From contig JAKSIE010000004.1 of the NCBI GenBank assembly GCA_024398995.1, positions 1 to 64,000 of the forward strand: 64,000 nt of DNA, read 5' to 3'. The notes under the pieces were generated by a model. It made no database searches, was not told the origin of the DNA, and saw only the letters and a list, made by a program, of their open reading frames with translations. A program made the translations under genes and the position numbers. The DNA is from Fibrobacter sp. (GTDB lineage: Bacteria > Fibrobacterota > Fibrobacteria > Fibrobacterales > Fibrobacteraceae). Each line of letters begins with the position of its first letter. The first letter of the stretch is position 1. Below are positions 41,543 through 50,104 of this stretch, in pieces.

Positions 41543-42164
41543 GTGGCCAATGCCCGGCCTTAGGCCTTTCCTTGAATTCAGCTCCAGGTAACAACGGCTT
41601 CAAGGACAAAGTCATCTCAGGCTTGATTGCCTCATCCAATCGACCGTAGAGAACTTTGGTTTCTCCGCAAACGGGGATACTTTGTTCAATTCTGTTTTTC
41701 GCAAGATAGCTCAATCCGTCACAAAGGGCCTGTGGTTTCATTTTCTCGGCATTTTTAAGCCAATCCTCCTGCCATTCACCAAATTCATTTTCGTACAGTT
41801 CCATGAATGCATTTAAGGACGGTTCAATTGTTGTCAAAGTGCGACGTGCCATAAACTGAAGATTCTGTTCCGTCCAGTTACCTTCTTCAGAGCAAAAGTC
41901 CGAAAAGGGCGACAGGAGAATCCACTTTTGATCCTTAGGACGATCAACAGCATTGCACATCAAAGTTAACGCACCCAAGCCCCAGCCAACAACGGTGGAG
42001 GCTTCCTTTAAACCCGGCAATTCGTATATATGATCCAAGCAACCGGCCATTTTTTCATAGGGCACAAAAATATGGTCTGCGGAAGAATCAACTGCCATCA
42101 AGTCGTCCTCCCACATTCCTAGATCAGCAGCCCAATCAGGTAGCCAATACCATTTTTCGCTCAT
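41526..42164 (-). CDS. BioH-like alpha/beta-hydrolase fold protein without the nucleophile Ser
   Basis: A 212-residue cytosolic protein that follows the BioH pattern: LPDWAADLGMWEDDL at the N-terminus, an elbow after ASTVVGWGLGALTLM, a late Asp in LYGRLDEAIKP, and His in KAGHWPPML. The elbow is G-W-G-L-G, so the catalytic Ser of G-W-S-x-G is replaced by Gly, while Asp and His are kept. Esterase activity is doubtful. GAGG lies before the ATG. If it were active it would be a candidate pimeloyl-ACP esterase, but no biotin genes are nearby. Confidence 0.7.
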   Translation of the reverse strand: MSEKWYWLPDWAADLGMWEDDLMAVDSSADHIFVPYEKMAGCLDHIYELPGLKEASTVVGWGLGALTLMCNAVDRPKDQKWILLSPFSDFCSEEGNWTEQNLQFMARRTLTTIEPSLNAFMELYENEFGEWQEDWLKNAEKMKPQALCDGLSYLAKNRIEQSIPVCGETKVLYGRLDEAIKPEMTLSLKPLLPGAEFKERPKAGHWPPMLLL

Positions 42165-42291
42165 AATGAACCTCGATCAAAGCACCAATAAAAATCTCAG
42201 TAGTTTTAATATATCGCGTTTTCAAGATAAATGCATTTCCATCTAAAAAAAACATTTGTACTTGACCACTTCATATTGATTAAATAACTTT

Positions 42292-43191
42292 ATGTATGTG
42301 ATTTCTACAAAGTTTTTTTCATCATATTCCGCAACTGTGATACAAATCTCACAATACGAAAAACGTGTTCCAAATTGGAATATTCGTGGAGATCAAAAGG
42401 CCAAATTTTCCTGGACCTTGATTTCTTTTTTTCTGGTTGTATGTCTATTTTTCGCGACCAATGTATTTGCGGCTGCAAAAAATTTGCCAACGAGGCCAAC
42501 CAACAGCAATGTCTATGACGAAGTCCATTTGATGTCCACTCAGGAAATTCGTTTATTTAACTCTCTATCCGAGGAACTCTATAAAAAGACTGGTGTAGCC
42601 ATAGCTTGCGCACTAATGAATGACATCGGCAGCGCAGATTACCGCACTTTCGCAATGCAAACTGCAGAACAATGGGGCGTTGGTGGAAAAAGTAACGAAG
42701 GTGTCCTTATATTTGTCAGTTTAAAGCAACGCCGCCGAAGTGTCGAAGTAGGCTACGGAGCCGAAGGATACCTACCCGATGTGCTTGTGGAGCGCCTCCA
42801 ACAGAAAACACTTGTTCCTGCGTTCAAGCAACAGAAATACGGCGAAGGAATCATTAGCCTCGCATGGGAATTGGCGCAGACCTCAGCAAAAGCCAAAGGT
42901 GTCACACTAGATCTTCAGCAAGATCTGTATATTGACGAGCAGCAGACTCCTCCCAGCATGATTCTTTTTATCATGTTCATTTTCTTCCTGCTTATAATGT
43001 CCAAATTCAGCGGAGGCAGGGGAAACGGATGTTTGTGGTTCTTGCTGGGAAACGCCATCGGTTCGTCTTCCCACAGGAACTACGGGTCCCGAGGCGGTTT
43101 CGGTGGTGGTTTCGGAGGAGGCCGAGGTGGTTTCGGAGGTGGTTTTGGCGGAGGTCACTTCGGTGGCGGCGGCTCCGGTGGAAGTTGGTAA
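42292..43191 (+). CDS. TPM-domain (YgcG-like) membrane protein with Gly-rich tail
   Basis: A 299-residue protein. A hydrophobic segment (about 40-62) acts as signal/anchor after an unusually long N-terminal extension. Then comes a TPM domain (about 72-195: VYDEVHLMSTQEI, then NEGVLIFVSLKQRRRSVEVGYGAEGYLPD), a second hydrophobic segment (221-240), and a Gly/Phe-rich tail ending GGSW, as in YgcG proteins. The domain likely faces the periplasm. No clear Shine-Dalgarno supports the ATG at 42292. It is first in an operon with an NTase-like gene and LemA, a typical pairing. Confidence 0.82.
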   Translation: MYVISTKFFSSYSATVIQISQYEKRVPNWNIRGDQKAKFSWTLISFFLVVCLFFATNVFAAAKNLPTRPTNSNVYDEVHLMSTQEIRLFNSLSEELYKKTGVAIACALMNDIGSADYRTFAMQTAEQWGVGGKSNEGVLIFVSLKQRRRSVEVGYGAEGYLPDVLVERLQQKTLVPAFKQQKYGEGIISLAWELAQTSAKAKGVTLDLQQDLYIDEQQTPPSMILFIMFIFFLLIMSKFSGGRGNGCLWFLLGNAIGSSSHRNYGSRGGFGGGFGGGRGGFGGGFGGGHFGGGGSGGSW

Positions 43192-43202
43192 GGTATATAA
43201 TT

Positions 43203-43892
43203 ATGAAGAAAAATTTAAGCGTACTTGAATTGCAGAATTCGATTTGGCCCGAGCAGTTAAAATCGGCATTAGGTGAAAACTTGATTTCGGCTTTCGTCCA
43301 TGGGGACTGCCTTATGGAGGGGTTTAACTCCATGGAAAAGCCCTGGACAGTCAGTTTCATTCTTAAGGACAATTCAAACCAGAGTTTGGACGCTCTGCGA
43401 ACTCTTTTGCCCAAGGCAAAAAAGGAAAATCTGGAATTCCGTTATTTCTTCACCTTAAAAGAAATCCAGACCTCCGAAGACGTCTATCCACTAGAGTTCC
43501 TGCACATCGCAAGCCGTAACGAAACCATCGCAGGCCAGCAACCGCTTCCTGGCTACAAGCCCAACTTAGAAAAGCTCCGCCTAGAATGCGAAAGAGAACT
43601 TCGCGGTTTTTTGATTCGTTTGCGTCAGTCTTTCATCTATCTTAAGGAAGACCGAAATCCTCTTGGATTTTTCGTCCGCGCCAACGAAACCATGTTACCG
43701 ATTATGTACGGCGTATATTACCTGCAACACGGAAACTACCCGAATTGCCATCAGCAAATCTTTGATGCATTCCCGACACTTATGACTCCAGCTAGCAGCC
43801 GAGACGAAAAACTGTTCTTGGAAAGCGTAAATAACTACATTAGCACTGTCACAGAAATTGTCAACCTTGTGGATACCATGGAGGTAAAATGA
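43203..43892 (+). CDS. Nucleotidyltransferase-like protein of the TPM-LemA operon, apparently inactive
   Basis: A 229-residue cytosolic protein. LISAFVHGDCLMEGFN (about residues 27-42) resembles the h-G-S/D elbow of minimal nucleotidyltransferases, but the following D-x-D is missing (WTVSFIL). Then VYPLEFLHIASRNE and ERELRGFLIRLRQSFI resemble the helical HEPN-like half found in similar pairs. So the fold is recognisable and the metal site lost. The ATG at 43203 fits the end of the TPM gene (11 bases) with AAGG upstream; the longer frame overlaps it. Its stop overlaps lemA by ATGA. Confidence 0.65.
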   Translation: MKKNLSVLELQNSIWPEQLKSALGENLISAFVHGDCLMEGFNSMEKPWTVSFILKDNSNQSLDALRTLLPKAKKENLEFRYFFTLKEIQTSEDVYPLEFLHIASRNETIAGQQPLPGYKPNLEKLRLECERELRGFLIRLRQSFIYLKEDRNPLGFFVRANETMLPIMYGVYYLQHGNYPNCHQQIFDAFPTLMTPASSRDEKLFLESVNNYISTVTEIVNLVDTMEVK

Positions 43893-44497
43893 AAAAGGTC
43901 ATTCTCGTAACTTTGGCAGCCATCATTCTGCTCGGCATCATCATTGTGAGCAAGAGCGTTGGCGTATACAACACTATCATCAGTCTGGACGAAGGTGTAA
44001 AGGCCCAGTGGGCTCAAGTAGAAAACACTTATCAGCGTCGTTTTGACCTTATTCCCAACATCGTAGCCACCGTACAAGGCGAAGCAGACTTCGAAAAGAG
44101 TACCTTAACCGCCGTAGTTGACGCTCGCAGCCACATGGGTGGCGTGGTCAAGGTAGATAACGAAATGCTTGGCGATGAAGTGGCCATGAAGCGTTTCCAG
44201 GAAAGCCAGGCAACCTTAGGCAACGCCCTCCAGCGTTTGATGGTCGTTACCGAAAACTACCCCAACCTCAAGAGCAACGCCGCGTTCCAGGATCTTCGTA
44301 TCGAGTTGGAAGGTTCTGAAAACCGCATCGCCGTCGAACGAATGAAGTACAACGAAGTGGTCAAGGAATATAACACTACCATCAGACAGTTCCCCAACAA
44401 CCTCATCGCTGGTTTTGCAGGCGCCTCCCCCAAGGTTCCATTCTCTGCCGATGCAGGCGCAAGTACTGCTCCCCAGGTCAAGTTCGACACAAAGTAA
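43889..44497 (+). CDS. lemA: LemA family protein
   Basis: A 202-residue membrane-anchored protein. An N-terminal membrane segment (about 3-22) is followed by the helical LemA domain, with the signatures DEGVKAQWAQVENTYQRRFD, LIPNIVATVQG and YPNLKSNAAFQDLRIELEGSENRI. The C-terminus is a flexible Ala/Pro-rich tail. LemA proteins often sit beside TPM proteins, as here; the molecular role is unknown. Translation is coupled to the NTase-like gene by a four-base overlap. A terminator follows. Confidence 0.93.
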   Translation: MKKVILVTLAAIILLGIIIVSKSVGVYNTIISLDEGVKAQWAQVENTYQRRFDLIPNIVATVQGEADFEKSTLTAVVDARSHMGGVVKVDNEMLGDEVAMKRFQESQATLGNALQRLMVVTENYPNLKSNAAFQDLRIELEGSENRIAVERMKYNEVVKEYNTTIRQFPNNLIAGFAGASPKVPFSADAGASTAPQVKFDTK

Positions 44498-44500
44498 CAT

Positions 44501-44532
44501 AAAAAAAGCTCGCCACTCGGCGAGCTTTTTTT
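44501..44532 (+). terminator. Terminator after lemA
   Basis: Stem AAAAAAGCTCGCC / GGCGAGCTTTTTT with a four-base loop and a T-run; also usable for the convergent gene. Confidence 0.9.
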
Positions 44533-44545
44533 TTCGATTCAGGCT

Positions 44546-44788
44546 TTAGAAAGATTTTTTCTTTTCAGGAATCTTTTCCACCGCCTTCACCGCATAGATG
44601 TAAAATTCATTTTCAGCAATAATATCACCATCGCACAAGGCGCAATCCACTCGGATATCCAGTTCAATGCCATCTCTGGCCATTTTCATAAATGTCTTGT
44701 TTTCTAATTCTGCATTTTCAAACAAGACATCAATAACTTTCTTATAGGTTCCGTGGTGGGTTGTTCCCAGGACTTCAGTACAAAGCAT
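44546..44788 (-). CDS. Small UreE N-terminal-domain-like protein
   Basis: An 80-residue protein. CTEVLGTTHHGTYKKVIDVL and MARDGIELDIRVDCALCDGD, then IIAENEFYIYAV, follow the pattern of the UreE N-terminal domain (T-x-x-L-G...DG-x-x-h-x-I-x-L...DGD-h-h). The nickel-binding C-terminal domain and His tail are absent, and no urease gene is in view. The Cys pair CALC is additional. It lies 25 bases after the DUF3300 gene on the same strand; AGAAGG is about 13 bases before the ATG. The assignment is a pattern match by eye. Confidence 0.45.
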   Translation of the reverse strand: MLCTEVLGTTHHGTYKKVIDVLFENAELENKTFMKMARDGIELDIRVDCALCDGDIIAENEFYIYAVKAVEKIPEKKKSF

Positions 44789-44813
44789 CTAATTATCTAC
44801 ACCTTCTAATAAA

Positions 44814-46025
44814 TTAACGTCTTCTGCTGGAGGTAGAGCCAGTGCTGCTAGAGCGGCTATCGCTACGGCGTTCAACGTGAGCAGGAGCACTAGAGCGACG
44901 GCTGCTGTTGTCATTCCTATAGCGATCATCATCGTTACTAGAGGATCTTCTAGAGTAGGATTCTTGACGCGGAGCGGAACTCTGCTTGGCCTCAGTACGT
45001 GCCGGAGCACGTCTTTCAGAATTCTGAGCCTCAATGCGAGCCGGGGCATGACGTTCGCTGCTACTCTTTACCACAGAAGTGCTGGTATTCTTCACAGAGG
45101 CTGCCTGAGAACGTGTCGAACTTTCAACACGAGCCGGACGACGGTCACTGGACTGTACGCGGCGATCATCCCTACGGCGATCCATCAAACCAGCCCTCAA
45201 GTCATCACGACGCGGAGACGGGGACACTTGACGCTTGCTGGGGGCAGGAGCCGGACGGTAGTGGGGCTTACGAGGAGGCGGATTGTAGCGGCGCGGATGA
45301 TGGGGAATCGGACGGTGCGGATACCAGCGGTAATCACGGACATAGATGTAGCGGTAGTGCCAGTCGAACCAGCAGGAGCCCCAGCCCCATTCACCGTACC
45401 AAGTACCGAGCCATGCATGATGGTGGTATCTTACAGCAGGGTGATAGTGGTCTGCATATACATAATAGACTACGTGAGGATTATAGACCGGAACATAGAC
45501 ATATTCTGTACGAGTCGGTTCGATAACAATCTTTTCGGTCTTAGTCACCACAATCTGGTCATCAGACTTCAGATGGCCGTAATTATAGGCAACCTGACGC
45601 ATACGCTGAATTGCATCCAAGACCTGATCCTTCTGGAAGGAAACTGCATCGCCCAGCTGGTCTGACCAAGTACGATACTTAGCCATAGTAGCAAGAACTG
45701 TGGGGAACGGTATCAAGGCCTGAACGCTCGGGTCGAACTTGAGGTTTGCGTTTTCCATTGCTGTTGCAAGGGCTTCGCCATTCAAGTTTTTGTGAGCCTG
45801 GGCCCAAGCATTAGCATCCGGAATTTGGTCGCCATAGGTTGCAGCAGTAAGTACGTGAACCAGGAGCGGGTCCGGATACAAGGCAATGGTCGAAACAAGA
45901 GTGTCAAGTTCACTATTCGTAAAGCCTTCAGCTGCTTTTGCAGTCACAGGGAAGCAAAGGAATGCTGCGAGAACAATCCACAACAGCTTCGACATCGGCT
46001 GTCTAAAGATTTTTGTGTTAAGCAT
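44814..46025 (-). CDS. DUF3300 family exported protein with Arg/Ser-rich tail
   Basis: A 403-residue secreted protein. Signal peptide (cleavage near AKAA), then the DUF3300 domain (about 30-240) with LDTLVSTIALYPDPLL, AATYGDQIPDANAWAQ and IQRMRQVAYNYGHL, then a His/Tyr/Trp-rich stretch, and a tail of about 150 residues of Arg, Ser, Glu and Pro with low complexity. Function unknown; the tail could bind acidic polymers. The ATG at 46025 is chosen because GGAGG lies seven bases upstream; the ATG ten codons earlier has no signal-peptide profile. Confidence 0.87.
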   Translation of the reverse strand: MLNTKIFRQPMSKLLWIVLAAFLCFPVTAKAAEGFTNSELDTLVSTIALYPDPLLVHVLTAATYGDQIPDANAWAQAHKNLNGEALATAMENANLKFDPSVQALIPFPTVLATMAKYRTWSDQLGDAVSFQKDQVLDAIQRMRQVAYNYGHLKSDDQIVVTKTEKIVIEPTRTEYVYVPVYNPHVVYYVYADHYHPAVRYHHHAWLGTWYGEWGWGSCWFDWHYRYIYVRDYRWYPHRPIPHHPRRYNPPPRKPHYRPAPAPSKRQVSPSPRRDDLRAGLMDRRRDDRRVQSSDRRPARVESSTRSQAASVKNTSTSVVKSSSERHAPARIEAQNSERRAPARTEAKQSSAPRQESYSRRSSSNDDDRYRNDNSSRRSSAPAHVERRSDSRSSSTGSTSSRRR

Positions 46026-46215
46026 AATAAACCTCCAATATTCAAGATACAACAATTTGGTGCCTGAGATTTTCCATTGGTTGCATTGAAAACAATTTTT
46101 TATAAAAAAAATTTACGTTGCACAAATTTACACGTTTTTTTCTTTGACAAGCATCTCATTTTTAGGAAAAACATGCTAGCCGGTATAAATTAAGGTCGTG
46201 TTTTTGGAGGATTAT

Positions 46216-48057
46216 ATGGCAGTTCATCATAAAGCCATCGCATCTGTCGCATTAATTGCCGGCGCATTAACAAGCAATGCAGCGGCACAGACCATCGACC
46301 TTCCCGCTATTTTTGTTGACACCAAGCAAAAATGCCTAGACAATAAGGTCTCACAAAAAATCCCGGCAACCATGAAAGTCCTGGATGGGAAAACAAATTC
46401 CATCGCAGATAGTGCCAAGGGAAAGCTCTATGACATCGGCATCAAGGTGAGAGGACAGTCATCAGCCATGTTCCCTAAGCCTGGCTACAGCGTGGAAGTT
46501 CGTGACTCCGCCGGAGAAGGCATCGATGTGAGCATGCTGGGGCTCCCTCCCGCAGACGACTGGGTTTTCCATGGTCCCTATGTGGACAAGTCCATGATGC
46601 GTAACTCCCTAGCCCACTGGCTCTTTAGACAGGCAGGCCGTTACAGCCCTCGCACCATGCACTTTGATTTGTATATCAATGGCGTATACCGTGGAGTTTA
46701 TGTTCTTATCGAAAAAATCAAACGTGGTAAATACCGCGTCGATGTATCCAAGTTAAAAGACGAAGACATTAGCGGCGATGACGTAACTGGTGGCTACATC
46801 TGGGCGTTCGACAAGACCGGCACAAACACAGGTGGAGCTGGCAGCGGCAGCGTCAACGCTGAAGGCTTCGGTACCTCCGATGGCTTGAACGTCATTCTCC
46901 ATTACCCGAAAAAAGAAAATATCAAACCCCAGCAGGAAGAATACCTGAAGAAGTACTTGAACGATCTTGAAGGATTGTTCAAGAACGGCGGTAACGGGAA
47001 CGGATACGAAAACTATGTGGATGTAGGTTCCGCAGTAGATTATGTGCTTCACCAGGAAGTTACCAACAATGCAGATTCCTACTGGTGCAGTTTCTTCTTG
47101 CACAAGCCCAAGGATAGCAAGGGCGGTAAGGTAACCTTAGGTCCTCCCTGGGACTTTAATCTCGCCATGAGTAACGGCAGCCAACCCGAAGGTCAAAACA
47201 ACAACGGAGGCTGGGGCGGGGGATTTGGCGGCATGGGTGGCGGTTTCGGAAGCTCCGGAACCACCGGCTGGCAAATTGAAAACAGCAGCAAGCAGATTGC
47301 CGACGGAAACGGCGGCGGCGGTATGTGGGGCGGATTTGGCTTCGGCGGAAGCTCCCTGAAGGCTCCCCGCTGGCTTACCAGCATGTGGAAAGATCAAAAG
47401 TACCAATCCGAGCTAAAAAAACGTTGGGCAGAATTGCGCAGCGGCGTATGGCACACAAAGACCTTGGACGTATACTTGGATTCCATGAAGGTTTACTTGA
47501 AGAACGCTGCCGATAGAAACTTTAAACGCTGGCCCAATCTGGGCAAGGCTAGTGGCCAGAATGAAGCCGACCCGCAACCGATGAAATATTGCAACCAAAC
47601 TAATGGCGGTGGCATGAGCATGGCCATGGGCGGTTACAACGCAGACACCTGGGATGGTGAAGTAGAGCATCTCCGTAAGAAAATGAAGGAGCGCATGGCC
47701 TGGATGGACCAACAACTTGGTTTCACTGAACCCGCAAACCCCATCGTAACGGAACCTGTAATCCATATTCCTACCATCGAAGAGAAGAAGGATGATTCGC
47801 AGGATTCCGTGACGGTCCCCCCCATCACCCAGAATCTGGATTACAACAGGCTCTCCCCCACCAACTACTTTGTTGTTGACGGAAATAGACTTGAAATTCA
47901 AACGGACATTGGCGGAACATTCGCCATTATCGACCTTAAGGGCGCAACCCTATTCAAGACAAAAATCAAGACTGGCTCAACATCCATGCAGATTCCAGAC
48001 AAGGCGAAGAACACCCACTGGATAGCAACACTCAACGGAAAAATGCTAAGTCGATAG
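46216..48057 (+). CDS. CotH-kinase-like secreted protein with C-terminal sorting-type domain
   Basis: A 613-residue exported protein. Signal peptide (cleavage near AAAQ), then a CotH domain (about 55-380: IKVRGQSSAMFPKPGYSVEV, DDWVFHGPYVDKSMMRNSLA, YRGVYVLIEKIKRGK, LGPPWDFNLAMSN). A Gly/Asn-rich insert (about 330-380) lies inside the domain. The C-terminal 60 residues (FVVDGNRLEIQ, GTFAIIDLKGATL, ending HWIATLNGKMLSR) resemble type-9-secretion sorting modules used in Fibrobacter. GGAGG is five bases before the ATG at 46216. CotH proteins phosphorylate coat proteins; whether the catalytic residues are kept is not certain. Confidence 0.85.
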   Translation: MAVHHKAIASVALIAGALTSNAAAQTIDLPAIFVDTKQKCLDNKVSQKIPATMKVLDGKTNSIADSAKGKLYDIGIKVRGQSSAMFPKPGYSVEVRDSAGEGIDVSMLGLPPADDWVFHGPYVDKSMMRNSLAHWLFRQAGRYSPRTMHFDLYINGVYRGVYVLIEKIKRGKYRVDVSKLKDEDISGDDVTGGYIWAFDKTGTNTGGAGSGSVNAEGFGTSDGLNVILHYPKKENIKPQQEEYLKKYLNDLEGLFKNGGNGNGYENYVDVGSAVDYVLHQEVTNNADSYWCSFFLHKPKDSKGGKVTLGPPWDFNLAMSNGSQPEGQNNNGGWGGGFGGMGGGFGSSGTTGWQIENSSKQIADGNGGGGMWGGFGFGGSSLKAPRWLTSMWKDQKYQSELKKRWAELRSGVWHTKTLDVYLDSMKVYLKNAADRNFKRWPNLGKASGQNEADPQPMKYCNQTNGGGMSMAMGGYNADTWDGEVEHLRKKMKERMAWMDQQLGFTEPANPIVTEPVIHIPTIEEKKDDSQDSVTVPPITQNLDYNRLSPTNYFVVDGNRLEIQTDIGGTFAIIDLKGATLFKTKIKTGSTSMQIPDKAKNTHWIATLNGKMLSR

Positions 48058-48077
48058 GAATTCCCCCTACAAAACAC

Positions 48078-48110
48078 AAAAAGACCTCGTCGAAAGACGA
48101 GGCCTTTTTA
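48078..48110. terminator. Bidirectional terminator between the CotH gene and glnS
   Basis: Stem CCTCGTC-GAAA-GACGAGG flanked by A-rich and T-rich tracts, between two convergent genes. Confidence 0.88.
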
Positions 48111-48142
48111 TATCTAGCCAAGTCGCGAACGATTCGTGCTAC

Positions 48143-49810
48143 TTACTTCGCAGGATTGAAGGAATCCTTCAGGCCCACGGTGCGGTTGAACACCAGCTTG
48201 CCCGGCTTGGAATCGTCGGAGTCCAGGCAGAAGTAACCGAGACGCAGGAACTGGAAGCGGTCTTCCATCTTGGCGTCGGCCAGGCTGGGTTCCAGCTTGG
48301 CCTGCTTAATGACCATGGATTCGGGATTCAGGTAGTTGTGCCAATCTTCGCCTTCGGGAACATCGGACGGATCTTCCAATGTGAACAAATTATCGATGAG
48401 GCGGACTTCGGCGTCCACAGCGTGAGCGGCGCTCACCCAGTGAATGGTGCCCTTCACCTTGCGACCATCGGGAGATTCGCCACCCTTGGACAGCGGATCG
48501 TATTCGCAATGGATAACGGTCACCTTGCCATCGGCATCCTTTTCGACGCTCTTGCAGGTAACGAAGTAGGCGCCCTTCAAACGGACTTCGCCTTCCGGCT
48601 TCAGGCGGAAGTACTTCTTGGGAGGTTCTTCCATGAAGTCTTCGGCTTCGATGTACAGTTCCTTGGAGAACGGTACCATGCGGGTGCCTGCGTTAGGATC
48701 GTTGGGGTTGTTTTCCACTTCCACCATTTCCACCTTGCCGTCTTCCCAGTTGTCGATGACAACCTTCACCGGGTCGATGACAGCCATGGCACGCTTGGCG
48801 CTCTGGTTCAATTCTTCGCGGATGCAGAAGTAAAGCAGGTTCACGTCCACCATGGATTCTGCCTTGGACACGCCGATGCGGCTGCAGAATTCGCGGATGG
48901 AGCTGGGAGTAAAGCCACGACGACGGAAACCGCAGACCGTGGGCATACGGGGGTCGTTCCAGCCAAGAACAGCCTTGGTTTCCACCAGTTCAAGAAGCTT
49001 ACGCTTACTCATCATGGTGTAGGTTAGGTTCAGACGGGAGAATTCAATCTGCTGGGGGCGGTTTTCCAGGCCCAGTTCAATAAGGAACCAATCGTACAGG
49101 GGACGATGGGCTTCAAATTCAAGAGTACAGATGGAGTGGGTAATGCCTTCGATCCAGTCGCTGATGGGGTGAGCGAAGTCGTACATGGGGTAGATGCACC
49201 ACTTGTCGCCAGTGCGGTGGTGAGTGCAGTGCTTGGTACGGTAGATCACCGGGTCGCGCATGTTCATGTTGGGGCTAGAGAGGTCCACCTTTGCACGGAG
49301 GCACTTTTCGCCATCGGCATACTTGCCGTCACGCATTTCGCGGAACAGCTTCATATTTTCTTCAACGCTACGGTCGCGGTAGGGTGACGGCTTGGAGGGC
49401 TTACCGGCGTCGTTGCCGCGGTATTCCTGCATTTCGTCGCGGGTCAGATCTTCAACGTAGGCCTTGCCCATTTCGATCATCTTTTCGGCGAATGCGTAAA
49501 TCTGGTCGTAGTAGTCGGAAGCAAAGAATTCTTCCTTCCATTCAAAGCCCAGCCACTTCACGTCTTCGCGGATAGAATCCACGTATTCCACGTCTTCCTT
49601 GGTGGGGTTGGTGTCATCGAAGCGGAGGTTGGTGAAACCACCAAACTTCTGGGCTGTACCGAAGTTCAAGCAAATGGACTTGGCATGGCCGATGTGGATG
49701 TAACCGTTGGGTTCCGGAGGGAAGCGGGTCAGCACCTTGTTGCGCTTACCGGTTTGCAAATCATTGACAATGATGTCTTGAATAAAATTCGAAGATTCAG
49801 GAATATCCAT
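48143..49810 (-). CDS. glnS: Glutaminyl-tRNA synthetase
   Basis: A 555-residue class I synthetase. The HIGH motif is in [20 protein letters not shown] (about residue 27-46), and the KMSKS counterpart is MMSKRKL (about 268). The C-terminal anticodon-binding beta-barrels are present to the end, and the length matches bacterial GlnS. A direct GlnS lets the cell charge tRNA-Gln without the GatCAB route; a tRNA-Gln gene is 15 kb away. A TAAATTTT promoter-like box is about 40 bases upstream. Monocistronic. Confidence 0.97.
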   Translation of the reverse strand: MDIPESSNFIQDIIVNDLQTGKRNKVLTRFPPEPNGYIHIGHAKSICLNFGTAQKFGGFTNLRFDDTNPTKEDVEYVDSIREDVKWLGFEWKEEFFASDYYDQIYAFAEKMIEMGKAYVEDLTRDEMQEYRGNDAGKPSKPSPYRDRSVEENMKLFREMRDGKYADGEKCLRAKVDLSSPNMNMRDPVIYRTKHCTHHRTGDKWCIYPMYDFAHPISDWIEGITHSICTLEFEAHRPLYDWFLIELGLENRPQQIEFSRLNLTYTMMSKRKLLELVETKAVLGWNDPRMPTVCGFRRRGFTPSSIREFCSRIGVSKAESMVDVNLLYFCIREELNQSAKRAMAVIDPVKVVIDNWEDGKVEMVEVENNPNDPNAGTRMVPFSKELYIEAEDFMEEPPKKYFRLKPEGEVRLKGAYFVTCKSVEKDADGKVTVIHCEYDPLSKGGESPDGRKVKGTIHWVSAAHAVDAEVRLIDNLFTLEDPSDVPEGEDWHNYLNPESMVIKQAKLEPSLADAKMEDRFQFLRLGYFCLDSDDSKPGKLVFNRTVGLKDSFNPAK

Positions 49811-50040
49811 TTTTTTAACCTTTTAGGGTTTTGCCATAATTTTACCTGAAAAATTTAGAAAAAACCATTTACAAGTAGAGAAAACAGCCTTTTTTACCCC
49901 TACTTTTTAGCGTTTAAAATAAAAAAAACAAGTTTTTCGTTATTTACATACAAATTAACGTTTAAATCCTTAGCCTCAAGAAGTCTATCCAGCTCCTCAC
50001 ATACCCAAAAATCAACAATAATAGCCGTCCTAATTATTTT

Positions 50041-50069
50041 TTGACGTTCCTAACTCATTGAAATAAACT
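50041..50069 (+). promoter_or_regulatory. Sigma-70-type promoter of the RepA-like gene
   Basis: TTGACG (50041-50046), 17 bases, TAAACT (50064-50069), then a leader with AGGAAGGAA before the ATG at 50105. It lies in a 294-base AT-rich intergenic region (49811-50104) that otherwise holds the glnS upstream region and no visible gene. Confidence 0.55.
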
Positions 50070-50104
50070 ACATTACGAGAAATTAGCTAGGAAGGAATCG
50101 TTCC

